Shown here piece after piece: positions 1-11,936 of a stretch of 64,000 nt of DNA (its first letter is position 1; every line of letters begins with the position of its first letter). Origin of the DNA: Byssothecium circinans (taxonomy: Eukaryota > Ascomycota > Dothideomycetes > Pleosporales > Massarinaceae); NCBI GenBank assembly GCA_010015675.1, contig ML976979.1, positions 45,815-109,814 on the forward strand, given 5' to 3'. Position numbers and translations under genes: made by a program. The notes below the pieces were generated by a model, which saw only the letters and a list, made by a program, of their open reading frames with translations, was not told the DNA's origin and did no database searches.

Positions 1-571
1 AAGGACGTGAAGTGAAAGTGAAGTGAAGTGAGTGAGTGGAGAGCCGCAGCTGCGACTGCAGAGGCCCAAACGAAACGAGCTCGTTGCTGTTTCCTGCCCT
101 CCGCGCCGTTGGTGGTGGGGCAAGTGCATGGGGTCTGTGCGCAGCTTATGTCAGAAGATGGAGATGGAGATGACGTGCAGGACTCCACGAGTCATGGACG
201 CAATGACCGTGCATTTGGAGTTAGGTGATGAGTCATAAAGCTTGTAGAGACTTGTTTGTTTCCTTGAATTGAACAAGCTGAGCAAGAACGCCCAGCTTCA
301 CGGCATGGCTACGGACACCAGCACCATGTGCTGTACTTATAAAGGAGACGGGGAGAAAAAACCCCAGAGGAGATTACAGCAAGACAGTTACAAACCAAAC
401 CAGCCTAGAAATAAGCCGCCACCCATCTCCCCAGATCAAAAGCAATGTAAAGCGCCTCCTCGTCGTTATCACGTACAGTATCCGTCAACGCTCGTCTCGA
501 TAAAGTGCCGCTCAAACCATGCCATCCCCATTTCTCCCTGCCTCGCCAGTCCAGCCCACCAAGTGTAGCTA
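1..571. other. intergenic, no gene seen
   Basis: No reading frame here has recognisable protein character, and I see no RNA gene. It lies downstream of the phosphatase gene that ends at 572. The first bases carry short GTGAA/GTGAG iterations. Confidence 0.6.
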
Positions 572-2267
572 CTAGCTTGGGGTCTTTTGTGCGGCTTTGA
601 CTGCTTCGATATTGAGCTCGGGCCCCGGCTCCTGTTCATTCCCTTCTTCTTCCTCTTCTTTGATCATTTCAGCTGCGGCGCTTTCGACGGGTATTTCAGG
701 TTCGCCAACTTCTTTCCTGGCTTGCGAGACAATGGCATCGGCTTCGCTGATCCCGGCGGTGCTCGATTCCTTGTCGACGCCGAGTTGAGCTTCTGTCTTG
801 CGTTGCTTGAGGGCCTTGTTGTCGAAACGGACAATCATACAGGACAGGTTGTCGGTTGAGAAGCGCGCAAGTGCGTGGTCGACTAGTGCTTTGGAGGCCG
901 CTTGCGGGTCCCGGATGCCTCTGACCAGGTCGACGGCCTCTTGATCTGAGCACACGTCCCATAGCTGTTGATGGTTAGCATGCTTTGGAAAAGTGGGGAA
1001 GGTTACACACCCCGTCGCACGCAAGAATCAAAAATTCGTCTTGATCGGGTTGAATGACAGTTTCCGTGGTGTAGGGATGGCCGGTGACGAGGTCTTTCAT
1101 GTACGCATCGCCCAACGCCCTCGTCACTGCGAGTACGCCATTGACGCGGTTGTTGAGAATTAAACCCCCAGCGCTGGCAACGCGACGACCCTCGTTCTCA
1201 TCGCTGCCCTTGTGGTCATAAGATAGTCGCAGTGCCCGACCATTACGACACAAGACTATCCGAGCATCACCAACATTCGCTGTATATAGCACTCTCTGGC
1301 GAGTAGCATCATTCCGTACCCGCGCCTCGGTTGCCTGCACCTCGCCAGTCTTGGCGGCATCAACGTCATTCTGCTTCTCGCCAGCTCCAGTCGCATCTTT
1401 GACCGCCGACACGGCCGCCGGTGCGAACAATACTGAGCCAGTAGATGATTGAGAATTGGGCACGCGGTCTTCCCACCTCAGCACTGCGGTAACGGCAGTG
1501 CAACCGCTATTCTTAAGGGGCAATTTCTCGAGTTGCTGGTCCACCTGGGTAAAAGTCTGGTCGAGAAGCTCCGGTATAGGCGTGTTTGGGTTCTTTCTGA
1601 TGATATCCTCGAGTAATAAATGTAGCTTTTTGCCACACCAGTCTGCCGCAAATGTCCCAGCATGGCCATCAAAGATTGCAAAATATCCATTGTCCGTCTC
1701 AACAACCGACTGATTTGAGATGGTGGATGCATCGGAAGTTGAACTTCGGCTCTTGTCTGCGCCATACGACGGCGCCGGGGTGCTGAGGAAATTGTAGAGA
1801 TATGCATGTGTATCCTCCATAGTCCTCCGACATTTCTTGTTCTTGTCTTCGGTAACGCCGACTCGGAATGTGGAACGGGGCCCAGGGTTCGACTCGCCAG
1901 CGGAGTTGTTCAGTGAGCCCTGAGGCACGCTGAGCGCGGGATCGGCCTTTCCGAGTTTCTGTATAGGTGTCTGCGCAACCTTATCCACGGCGGCACTACC
2001 CGACGTCGGCGAGGAGCCGGCCAGATGGAGCGATTGTTTTGCGCTGGAGAACATATCTCGGGCACGCGACACGCCGCTACTTCTTCGCTGCTTCTTCTCG
2101 CCGATGGGGATCGCCTCGGGAGACTTGTGTTCCGGTGTCGACGTAGTGCTAGTGGACCGTGTCTTCTCGTCGACGCCGTCATGCCCTTGGGCGAGCTTGA
2201 GCTGGTCGGCGGGAGAGGTCGAGTCTATGGCGGATTCGTCGTCTTTCGCGGGGGAGCTGCCAAACAT
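572..2267 (-). CDS. ptc1: protein phosphatase 2C, Ptc1-type
   Basis: PP2C Ser/Thr phosphatase that removes phosphate from MAPK-pathway and other substrates in cytosol and nucleus. The catalytic core resembles yeast Ptc1 closely: [18 protein letters not shown] near residue 147, FDGHAG with a metal-binding Asp near residue 200, SGCTAV, NVGDAR and a DG-LWDV junction. One intron (1010-965, GTGTGT...CAG) lies between DG and LWDV, and splicing gives 549 aa. About 130 N-terminal residues rich in Ser/Pro/Lys and an acidic Glu-rich C-terminus flank the domain; yeast Ptc1 is much shorter. The start is the ATG at 2267. The frame stays open upstream to a possible splice acceptor near 2387, so a further 5' exon cannot be excluded. 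Family assignment is secure; the exact N-terminus is not. Confidence 0.88.
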
Positions 2268-3362
2268 TCTATTCAAGAGACCTCCTTGGCTGGAGAAACT
2301 CCGTCGCTTGTTGCCAGCCAGATTGATGGATTGTGCGCTGCTCGCAATGTATGCGGGGCTAATAATGCGGAGAGGACTGGGAGGCTCTGTAGGTCAATGC
2401 ATTAGCGACTTCTCAGGTACCCAGGCAGCCTCGACTCTCGAGGTGCAGACGAGGGGCGGCAATGGCGGGGTGGACGGGACGCGTGCTTACCAAGGCGGAG
2501 ATGGAGGATAAACACAGAGGTAGGTAGATGGGATAGCGAGAGGACCGACGAGAGGAGCGGGAGAACACGTAGGTGTAGGTGTAGGTGCAGGTGTCGGCGT
2601 GGATGCGGGCGCGGGCGACGTGGTGGAAGAGGCGGTGGTTAGCTCTATGTAGGCGCTTGCGCTGCGCTGCGGCTGGCGAATGACGTCGGTGTCTTCACGC
2701 TGGTGTCGGCGTGACCGGATGTAGTGAAGTGGGCGCAGGTTGCTGGAGGGACACGGGAGGGAGAGGGGAGTGCGAGGGAAACCGGAAACAGTAGATAGAC
2801 TATAGGCGCGGTAGCAAGTCTTTGAGGATGCAGAGTAGTGGCGGTGGTACTCGAGCACAGGTACGGGCAGAGGATGGCGGCCATGCAGTGAGGTGCGGGG
2901 ATGCTCAGGCTGGACTCTCGAGGCAGCCTCGTTTCACGACTGCCCCCACGGCTGTCGCCTTGTCCTGCGGCTTGATGGGGCGCAAACTGTTCCCTTGCAC
3001 CGGTGAGCTGCTCTTCTCAACGTACCCGTCGCAGAGGCAGACTGCAGTGTGGGGACGTGGTACATGGTGTTGCGCGTGTCTATTTCGGGACCGCTAGGAA
3101 CGATCAATTGATCTGCACGATCTCGGACCTCAAAACAACGAGCAGGGATTGAGGAGCATGACGGCATCCTATTTCAAAACATCGCAGCAGAAGAAGGTCT
3201 TGCACGGTGGTTGAAACATGTCCGCCTTCCTGGGGTGCTCGGTATGCTAGAGGGGCCACCAAGGCTCGCAATTGGAAATCTAAAACATCATCGCAACCGA
3301 GATCCTGCAGAGGTCGAGATACAACTCCAAACGCCGTGCCACGGCACCAGAGATGCGGCGCT
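2268..3362. other. intergenic / 5' leader of ptc1
   Basis: No independent gene is supported. On the minus strand a donor-like GTAAGC near 2489 and an acceptor CTACAG ending at 2387 outline a likely leader intron of ptc1. The exon after it is open into the ptc1 frame. Between about 2570 and 2640 lies a run of imperfect GTAGGT/GGTGTAG repeats, which encodes only low-complexity Pro-Thr peptides in translation. Confidence 0.5.
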
Positions 3363-4137
3363 TCACCTCCGCAGGCTATCCAGTCGAGCTTGCAGGTCAT
3401 CGTCTCCCGTATCTCCACCACCCCCAACTGCCTGGGCGACCCTGCCTTCTGCGACGGCGGTGCTCTGGATGCCCGTGGGCGTCTCTCCAAACTAGACATC
3501 GTCAGTACAAGGGACCATAACTGGACAAGAAAACGTAACGTACAGCTTGTCCGAGGTCGACGCCTATCTCGTCCAGGACCTGCTGCACCACTTCTTCACC
3601 CTCTTCCTCGTCCTCCATGCCCATAGAGTCGTCAATGGCGTCGTCCATCATCTCCTGCCGCTGATCCATGATGTCGTTCTCCCTCTCAAACTCCATGGCA
3701 ATTCGCTGCAGCGCCGGCAGATTCATCTGTCGGTTCATGCTCCCCAGGAGTGTGGTCGCGCCCTTCATCGACTGCATCATCTGCTCGTTGCTGCGCACCG
3801 TCTGTATCCGCAGAGAGATGGCCTGCAGCTGGGTCCGCATTTGGTAGAACTTCTGAATGTACCTCCGCGTCCGCACCAGGTCCTTTGCCTGTATCCGCAG
3901 CGGGCCTATCTGCCCATTCTTGGCGCTCTTCTTGATGTCCTGCACCAGCTTCTTCTCCTGGTTCTCGAGCTTTACGCGCTCACGGTCGAGCTCTCGCTGC
4001 GTCTTTTCGAGTGCGCGCTGGTGCTTCCGCAGGCGCTCGGCGGGCGTCATGCGCTTGCCAAAGGCCCATTCCACAATCTATGCAGGTCAGACGGGATAAA
4101 CGGGATAAATGGGACAGGGGAGAGTACAGACATTCAT
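3363..4137 (-). CDS. vps2: ESCRT-III subunit Vps2 (Did4/CHMP2)
   Basis: ESCRT-III protein that co-polymerises with Vps24 on endosomes and recruits the Vps4 ATPase for multivesicular-body scission. Three exons give 222 aa, the usual CHMP2 length. The first exon is only ATG-AAT (4137-4132). Intron 4131-4078 then joins it to ATTGTGGAATGG, giving MNIVEWAFGKRMTP, the expected fungal N-terminus. The core has the long basic helices (KDLVRTRRYIQKF) and DDAIDD. A second intron (3543-3492) leads to the last exon, which ends DDDLQARLDSLRR, a clear MIM1 motif for binding Vps4 MIT domains. Without both small exons the protein would lack its start and MIM1, so this structure is well supported. It is divergent from FZO1, 392 bp away. 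Confidence 0.93.
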
Positions 4138-4529
4138 GGCGGCGGCAGTATTCTCGTCGCCTTGAGGGTTGCCGCGGGCGGACAGCCTAGATATTATGTC
4201 GATGTCGGGTGGCGCTTCGAATATCCAGCGTTGGTAGCTCAGGCCTTAATTCTAGCACACCACTAGGCAGTCAATTTACGTGTGGTTTAACAAAGATGGG
4301 AGTGACCATTCCGTTCGCATAGGCAGTAATTCCACGGCTGGCTCCGTCATAAGGTGACACTCGCATCCCTGCGCTTGGCTCGCCACTGGCACCAGCTTCC
4401 GCCCGCTCTGCATCGCGTTACGCCATTATTCCTCCTCACCCCTACACGAAAACTTCAACCTCGATCCTGCGCCGTCTCCCACTACGACATGCAACCCTAC
4501 TCATCCACACACCTCAACTAAACGTCCTG
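4138..4529. promoter_or_regulatory. divergent promoter region vps2 / FZO1
   Basis: This 392-bp gap separates two divergently transcribed genes and so should hold both promoters. A pyrimidine-rich stretch with ACTACGACATGCAACC precedes the FZO1 start, as is common in fungal promoters. No canonical TATA box is evident, and I could not define individual factor sites. Confidence 0.5.
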
Positions 4530-7336
4530 ATGAGCAACGATCAACACGCCGAGAAGCCCTCCACCCCTGGGGAAACCTCCCCAACCCGTCGCCATGTCGG
4601 TCCTGCTGGCCCCGGATACATGACGGTCGGCTCGGGCTCGACGCCAGAGGCCGCAGCCCGTCTGATGTCGATGCTAGAGTCAGACTCTGGATACGGATCA
4701 ATAGCAGATGGCGAAGCCGCAGGCGGAAGCTGGCATAATCCGTACATGGGCGAGGACAGACCAACACCGCCGCCCACTGAAATCTTCGCGGGTGCATCCG
4801 GCAATGTGGAGCAGGAGAGGCAGCGCAGCCGTGTACTGCAGCTGCGGTACAACAAAAACAAGAATGCCCTGGCTCGGGCTATTCACGGCTCCATCGACAT
4901 CTTGAAGGGCTTCCAGGAAGAGAACCTCAAATGGCCGGCGCATTATCCGTCCGTAGCTGCAGACCCCAAGAAGCCGAATCACAACCGCTCCGAATCACGT
5001 CCCGGACTATCGCATACCCAGTCTGCCATGGGCGACTTCGAACCGCGCTCGCCCGACCGTCCCAGACCACCCCGGCGGGCAGGCACGACCATAGGCGATG
5101 ATATGGATGCGGGAGAGTCGAGCTCGAAGGCTGCACAGGAACTGAAGCAAGAGCCCCGTTTGATCACGCCGCAACTTGCCCAGGACTTCTCTGTGCTCAA
5201 ACTGGAGCTTCGCATGGGTGGACGCACACAGACAGATCTGGTACATTCATTGGAGAAGAGCTCCATTGCCTCGCTATTAGATGGACAAATTCAACAGAGC
5301 ATTCGCCATCTGTACTCAATCAAGGAGAGAATCGAGGACACTGCAAGCAAAGTTCTCGTCACTGGAGATCTCAATGCGGGGAAGTCCACCTTCTGCAACG
5401 CTCTGCTTCGACGAAAGGTCCTCCCAGAAGATCAGCAACCGTGCACCAGCATCTTCTGCGAAGTACTTGATTTCCGGGAGAATGGTGGGGTGGAGGAAGT
5501 GCATGCTGTGCCACAAGGCTCCGTCTACAACCGCAACGACGAGAGCACATATACCGTCTTCTCCCTGCGCGATTTAGAGAAGATAGTCATCGACAACGAA
5601 CATTTCTCGCAGTGCAAGGTCTACATCAGCGATATCCGTTCCGTTGATGAGTCGTTGCTCAACAATGGCGTGGTCGACATTGCCCTCATCGATGCTCCTG
5701 GCTTGAACTCGGATTCGGTGAAGACTACTGCGGTATTCGCACGACAAGAGGAGATTGACGTGGTGGTCTTTGTTGTTTCAGCGGCCAACCACTTCACAGA
5801 GTCGGCAAAGAACTTCATCTTCACGGCAGCTCGGGAGAAGGCGTACATCTTCATGGTGGTCAATGGTTTCGACACGATTCGGGACCAGAACCGCTGCAAG
5901 GAGATGATCCTTAAGCAGGTACATGGTCTGAGCCCCGCCACCTTCAAAGAGTCAAGCGAACTGGTCCACTTCGTTTCGAGCAACGCCATCCCCATGGGTT
6001 CTGGAAGCGGCTCACCCCCTGATGGCGATGACGGCGATGATCCATCCGGAAAAGGCAAGGGCAAAGAGGCAGAGAAGATGCGCGATTTTGAAGACCTCGA
6101 AGTATCATTACGACGATTCGTCCTAGAGAAGCGTGCGAGATCAAAATTGGCACCTGCGCAAACCTACCTTTTGAACCTTTTGGGCGACATCTACAACTTG
6201 GCTACAATCAACCGCGACGTGGCTCAGGCAGAATTGGATCGTGTGAAGAAAGAGATGGAAGCGCTCGAGCCTGAATTCGAAGAGTCCAAGAAGTCACGAA
6301 CAGAAGCAGGGGAAGCGGTGGATCGCATGGTCGAGGACACAACTTCAGACGTATACGACCACACGCGCGACACCATCACCAACTGCATCACCAAAGTCGG
6401 GGAGCAAGATCTCGGAATCGAATACCCAGGTCTCCTATCCGCGTACCAGTACGCCGAAGATATCCGCGACTCGATGCTCCAAGAAATCACCGAGACCGTC
6501 CGCCTATGCGAAGAGAACGCCCGAACGAAAGCGTCACAGGGCTACAACGGCATTAAAAATCTCGGTATCCTGCATCTCGGCAACAACCTCCACGCGGACG
6601 TCATGTTCCGTCCCGAGCGCATGTTCAGGAAGCCCGTGCATGCGCTTGCCCGGCAAGTCGACATCGACATTGAAATCTGGGACTTCTTCGACGTTGCGCA
6701 TTTCTGGGAACGCCAGGAGAAGGTCGCCGGCACGGGCATGGCCGTCACCGTCGCCGGTGTCGTTGGGGGTCGTCTCGTCGGCGGCGTGGGATGGCTCGAT
6801 GGCGCCTTGGGAGCTGCGAAAATCATGGGCTCTAATAACCTCCGTAGACTCATCATCCCCGGTCTCATCGCAGGCGGTAAGTCTCCTCTCCTCTCCTCTC
6901 CTTCCCTACCCATCCATCACGATCACGATCACAATCACAATCACAACCACGTGCACATAATACTAACACCCATCCCCCAGTCGCCATCGGAATATCCTAC
7001 CTCCTCACCTCGGTCCCGAAATCGCTCCCGCACCGCCTCAGCACCAAGCTCGCCGCCCAACTCGCCGCAATCGACTACACGCACTCCAACGCGCTGCGCA
7101 TCAGCTCCGAGATGCGCCGCGCGCTCAAGGGCCCCGCCAACGACGTGCGCATCGGGCTCCAGCGCAACGTCGAGAAGCTGCAGCTCAAGAAGGAGGAGAC
7201 GACGAAGTTCAAGGCCGAGGCGGCCGATGCGAGGAAGTATTTTGCGAACTTGTTCAGGCAGAGCGGCGAGCTGAGGATGGCGGTGAGGAGGATCGATTTG
7301 GAGGCTACACCGCCGGCTGCGGGGGGTGTGGTGTAG
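4530..7336 (+). CDS. FZO1: mitofusin Fzo1, outer-membrane fusion GTPase
   Basis: Dynamin-family GTPase of the mitochondrial outer membrane that tethers and fuses mitochondria. The GTPase motifs are in order: G1 GDLNAGKST at about residue 279, G3 DAPG at about 388, G4 VNGFD. A coiled-coil heptad region follows (EMEALEPEFEESKK), then two hydrophobic segments close together (MAVTVAGVVGGRLVGGVGW and IIPGLIAGVAIGISYLL), as in fungal mitofusins with both ends in the cytosol. A C-terminal coiled coil ends the protein. One intron (6877-6980) starts GTAAGT, contains TACTAAC at 6961 and ends CCCAG. It splits the second membrane segment. Spliced product is 900 aa, near the yeast length. The N-terminal 200 residues are Ser/Pro-rich and poorly conserved, so the start ATG is the less certain part. 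Confidence 0.95.
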
Positions 7337-7919
7337 GAGTGGTAGGAGCGTTTGGGGGGGGGGGGGGGGGGAGGAGGGGAGAGGGTGGCTTGTTGAGGTG
7401 AGGTTTTTGTGAGCTTGAGTGGGGAAAGTGAAAGGAGAAAAGAAAGAAGGTACTGGGTAATGAAAAGGAATGGACTGGAGTAGGCGTTTCTTTTTATGGG
7501 CGTCTCCTCAGAGGGTACGATAGCTGAATGGATGCATGGGATGGTATGCATGGCACATTGACGGACTCGGTTTTTTCCCCTTCTTTCCCCATTGTACATA
7601 TATATATACATGTCCAACGCCTGTATAATCGGTAATCGGAAATACCCCTCTTGCCCCTTTACCCTAGAACTAAATAAATATATCATTAGTTACCTATAAA
7701 AAGGGAATTAACAGTCGCGAGGACGTGCATCCCCCGTAAGGAAGTATGAGAGGCACGCGTACGCAAATTAAGCTGTGAGATACGGTACAGCTGCGGAGTA
7801 AAGGGCAGTATTTGTAGCATTATGGTAAGAGGTATTCATACTGCCTCCAACAACCCATGCACTCTCTCGGAAAAACCCGGACGCATCCAGCTGCTCCTTT
7901 CAAGCTTGCGGCAGTCCGC
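7337..7919. other. convergent 3' region between FZO1 and phospholipase D
   Basis: Both flanking genes end here, so this should be shared 3'-UTR and terminator sequence. It holds an 18-base G run just after the FZO1 stop, a TATATATATACAT tract near 7600 and AATAAATA near 7673. No gene is seen. Confidence 0.6.
7354..7371 (+). repeat. homopolymer G(18)
   Basis: Eighteen consecutive G residues begin 17 bases after the FZO1 stop codon and are followed by further G-rich sequence. Such a run can form G-quadruplex structures in DNA or the 3'-UTR, and it is also a place where assemblies miscount bases. Confidence 0.95.
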
Positions 7920-10900
7920 TCAGGTATACAAGTCCTCGGTGAAAGCATTCAGCCCCATGCCCTCCTTCGCCATATCCTCGTCGATGAGGAAGAGCAGTGA
8001 CATGTCTACAAGCGTGCCCTTGATCGTGGAGAGCACCTCCTTGACCTCTCTAATGCCCTGCTCGCCCTGGCTGAAGTTCTCGGCAACGACGTGACCCCAC
8101 TTATACTTGCTCGGCTTCTTCTCGTCCTTTTCGCCCTTCTCCTCCGCAAAGAAGCGAGAGTAGTAGTCATTGTACTGCTTCCAGCTGCGCACCTGGTCGG
8201 ACGGGACGGGGTGGAAGACCCTCTCGAAAGCTTCCGTATTGGTCTTGGCGCGCCAGTTCCAGAGGTTCTGGAAGTCGTCCGAGAGAGGGTCGACAACTTG
8301 TCGGTCCTCCTCGCAGCCCCAGTCGTAGGCGTTGGGGACGCCGATAGGCTCGAAGTTTTGATCGGGCTGCTCGTGGTTTTGCGGTCGGAGGAGGCCGAGA
8401 TGCTTGCGGAAGATTTGCCGGCGAAGGGAAGCAGCAAACTTGGAAGCGTTCCATTGACGGCCGTCCATGTACGAGTCAACGGTCTCAGTGTCGCGGACGA
8501 TGATGGCAATTTCGGAGTCGTGATCTCCACATTGGGAGCGGTCGTTCATGTTTGCTGAACCGCAAATGACGACCTGGTCATCGGCGATGAGGAGCTAGTA
8601 CATGTTAGTCAAAATCCCAGATATGCATGGAGACACCGACCTTGCTATGAATGTACAACTCTTCAGAGACGAACGCATCGATCTCGTTCATCTTGCCGCC
8701 CTCCCAGGGAACGTTGCGAATGTCCTCGCCTCCGAGCATGTAGCATTCAGAGACGGTATCCCAACGCCCAGAGCTAAGGCCCGAGTGGCTGCCAATGTTG
8801 GACGCAGCCTGTTGGTACTTTTGGTAGTCGTCACGCTTGTTCTCGTCCGATTTCTCGTAGCTTTGACCACCGCCATACTGTCCTTGGCCTTGGCTATAGT
8901 TTCCGCCCGACGACGCATCCATCTCATAGACGCCATACTCGGCAGTAGGTGGTGGGCGATACGCTTGGTATTCGCCCCTAGTTCCTTCGAAGTCACTACC
9001 ACGAGTGGCCTCGTGAGCGGCATCGTAGCCCTCGCGGGCCTGTTCGTATGAGACACCAGCACCCTGCTCGGCAGCGCGCATGGCTCCACTGGCATTGATA
9101 CGATCATAGCTTCGGAGATTGTAGAACCGGATGTAGTCCGTAGGGTTGAATCCGGCCTTGGAGATCTCCTCGTAAATGGAGTGACCACCACGGTTGATGG
9201 ACTGATACTGGAACTCCATGATGGCACGAGTGCCAAGAGCATCGTCACCCTGCAGGTCACCAGCAAAGGCAGGAACGGAAGGCATCATGACCATCATCTT
9301 GAACTTCTCCCCAATGCGAGCAGCTCGAATAATTCGCTCAACAATAGCGGCTCCGACCTGGTTCTTGACCGGCTTCTGTTCGTTGCCGGTGGCTGTGATG
9401 AAGAACTGGTTCTCGATATATACGAAGTGCTTGCTGTTCTTGATGATCTCACAGTACGCGTTCTGGATGGAGTGCTCCGTCAGAATGTTGTGACTCCACT
9501 TGGCGGAACTACGTGTGAGCTGGCAGTCGGAGCGACCGTGTTGGGCGCCGTGCTCGGCATGCGATTGTTGGTGGTGTTGGCCCTCTTCATGGTGGCCGTA
9601 TTGGCTTACGCGAGAGACAAGTTTCTGACGGAACCCACCGCTCCGTCCAAGCAGGCCGCGCTCGCCACTACCTTCGCCGTCGTACTCATGAGCACCGAAA
9701 CCGCGATCTCCCTCTTCTTCTTGGCCGTCAAACCCTCGTTGCTGTTGCTGGCCTGGAGCATACTGGGCACCGCTAGTGGTTTCTGGCAATCTCGTGTACC
9801 TATTATTGTCGTTCTTCTTGCTGTACTTGCCATCGTAGATGAAGTTCCATCGTTGAGAGAAGTGCGTCCGGAGATCTTGTACTGCTGGCCCAGAGAGACA
9901 GAGAGAAACATCCGACCAACCCATGCGTGAGTTCTGGGTCCTGTCAAGTTTGTTGTTCTCCCAATTGCTGACGTCTTGGAAGTCGAGGATTCGCGCGTTG
10001 TTGAAATCCTGACCTGGGAAGACAACTATTGAGGGATGCAAAGTTAGCAAGAGTTTGATGACTATTGCCTGAAGCCATGCCGTGTTTTAATAAATAGAGG
10101 GTAACTTACTTCGGTCGAGATCTCCAGGATGAGCATCCGCAATAGGATGTTGGTTGGTATCCCAACGTCCGTAGCACAGATCGAGGCCCCCCATGAAGGC
10201 GGTATGTCCGTCAACAAGACAAAGCTTCTCGTGGTGTGCCCAGTACAGAACCGTATCGTCATGCGCTCCATAGATAGCCTTCAAGCTGTCTCCGGGAAGC
10301 TGGGCGAGCTTGGCCGGGCTGAACGACATGGTTTGCAGCGATTGGATGAAGGATCCACTGAGCGCTGCGGTATCGGGCAGATGATCCGGGTGTCTGAAGA
10401 CTGCAATATTGGGGTGCAGATCTTCCAGATGATGTTTCGTGTGCGACGAGGAGACTGTGATAGGGGGTGCAATTAGTGGGTCCGTCTTTTCAACTTCTTC
10501 GAGAGATTTGAAGATTACGTCCAAGCCCATTCGAGTGAGAGCTCGTGTGAGGGGGTCCGTGGATCGAGGGAGGAGAGAATGCAGGTAGTTGGGCAGATGA
10601 GGATTGAGCAACTTACGGGTCAGGGCCTGCGTCACCTCCTTGTAGACGATGATGTTGACTTTGACGCCACGCTTTGCGGCCGCCTCCAGCATACGGTCTA
10701 CGCGATACTGCTGGTTCTTCGCCGGGGGACGACGGAGGTATAGCTCAGGCGAGAGCCACCAATCGAGAATCCAGATGGACTCGCGAGCGCGCTCGAGTGC
10801 CAGACTCACGGCGTACATGTATCCGCAGCCATCGACGTACCACTTGATGTCGTTGCCCTGGCGCTCTGGCGCAAAGCTCGCGAAGCGGTGCTGGGAGTGG

Positions 10901-11323
10901 AATTCCTGGCCCGGCTGGGGTTGGGGAGCTTGACCGCCCTGCTGTCCATAGCCCTCCTGAGGCGGCTTCTGCTGGGGCTGGTCATCCTTGCCAGTAAGCT
11001 TCTCTTTGATGTCGGAGCCGATGTCGTGAACCACGCGGTGGATCTTGTCGAAGGAGAACATGCCGCCGCCGCCCTGGCTGGAGGAGCCTTGCTGGCCGGG
11101 CTCCTGTTGGAAGAGTTAGAATTGTGTGGTGGAGTAGAGTGGAGACGCATTGAGGGTAAAGGGAAGAAGAGAAATGGGCATGGTTCACCTCGTGCTTGCC
11201 TCCCCCAAAGATGCGCTTTCCTACATCGCCAATGAAGCCCCGCTCGCCCTCCTCGCCCTCCCTCTGCTGGCGATCGCGATGGTCGTCACCGTAGGCCAGA
11301 TCGTCGTCTCTCCGGTTCGACAT
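7920..11323 (-). CDS. phospholipase D (two HKD motifs)
   Basis: Hydrolyses phosphatidylcholine-type lipids to phosphatidic acid. Four exons (introns 11188-11104, 10109-10026, 8640-8595) give 1,062 aa. The first HKD is HHEKLCLVDG followed by FMGGLD. The second is split by the last intron, IHSK + LLIADD, followed by GSANMNDRS; the split supports that splice. YIENQFFI, conserved in eukaryotic PLDs, lies between. No PX or PH domain is visible upstream of the catalytic region, unlike yeast Spo14, so this is the shorter fungal PLD type resembling Aspergillus PldA. Two low-complexity insertions rich in Gln, Gly, His and Tyr sit in the middle of the catalytic region. The N-terminus is highly charged (RRDDDLAYGDDHRDRQ) and probably disordered. 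Confidence 0.92.
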
Positions 11324-11936
11324 GTTGTTAGAAGCTCAATAGAGGCTTCAGAAATTGTGCATGTATTCAAAGTACAGAAGACCTGGAGCTTCGAGTGGGA
11401 TTTATCAAGGACGATCAAACCCCGCAGCGTCACCCTGCTTCAGCTGGACAGGGGTGCATATCATGCAACATGCAACATGCAACATGCAACAGGGTCCGTC
11501 ATTCACACATGCAAACAATCAGGTTTGTTTTGGCTGAAGATGATTGCAGCACAGCCTGTGAATTAGAAAAGCCACCAAGTACCTGGCACCATTGACGTAT
11601 CGCATCGCATCGCTTCGTATCGTGCCATCATGGCTATTTACCGTGTCTGCCCCTCACTGCCCCGCTTTTGCCTGTGTAGCTTCAGACTCCCACTCTTTGC
11701 CGTGGCATTATTATTGACCATGGGGTGTGCCGCCGAAGTACGCGGGAGTCCAGACCAAACTATTTAAGAGGATAGCGGACGACAGTTTGACGCGATTGGG
11801 GAATTGAAGTCTGCATCAATGACGTAGCCGTCAAAATGTCGTCGGACAACACTCGGCCATCCCCGCTTCTACTCCACCACAGCTCGTTTTTACAGCTAAC
11901 AGCTAACAGCTATATAAATGCCGTATCTGTTCCACC
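11324..11936. other. divergent intergenic region, phospholipase D / cyanase
   Basis: No gene is seen. It holds about four tandem copies of CATGCAA near 11460-11490, and ATCGCATCGCTTCGTATCG near 11600. Three AGCTAACAGCT-like units precede the cyanase start. It should contain promoters for both flanking genes. Confidence 0.6.
11911..11918 (+). promoter_or_regulatory. TATA-like element before cyanase
   Basis: TATATAAA lies 26 bp upstream of the first cyanase ATG. If it positions transcription as a TATA box, many transcripts would start after that ATG and use the second in-frame ATG at 12063, producing a form without the presequence. Functional use is inference. Confidence 0.4.

Noticed and set aside
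3547..4266. 239-codon plus-strand open frame
   Set aside because: It lies antisense to the vps2 exons and has no motif; vps2 is secure on the other strand.
9181..9930. 249-codon plus-strand open frame
   Set aside because: Antisense to the phospholipase D catalytic exon; its hydrophobic composition follows from the opposite strand's codons.
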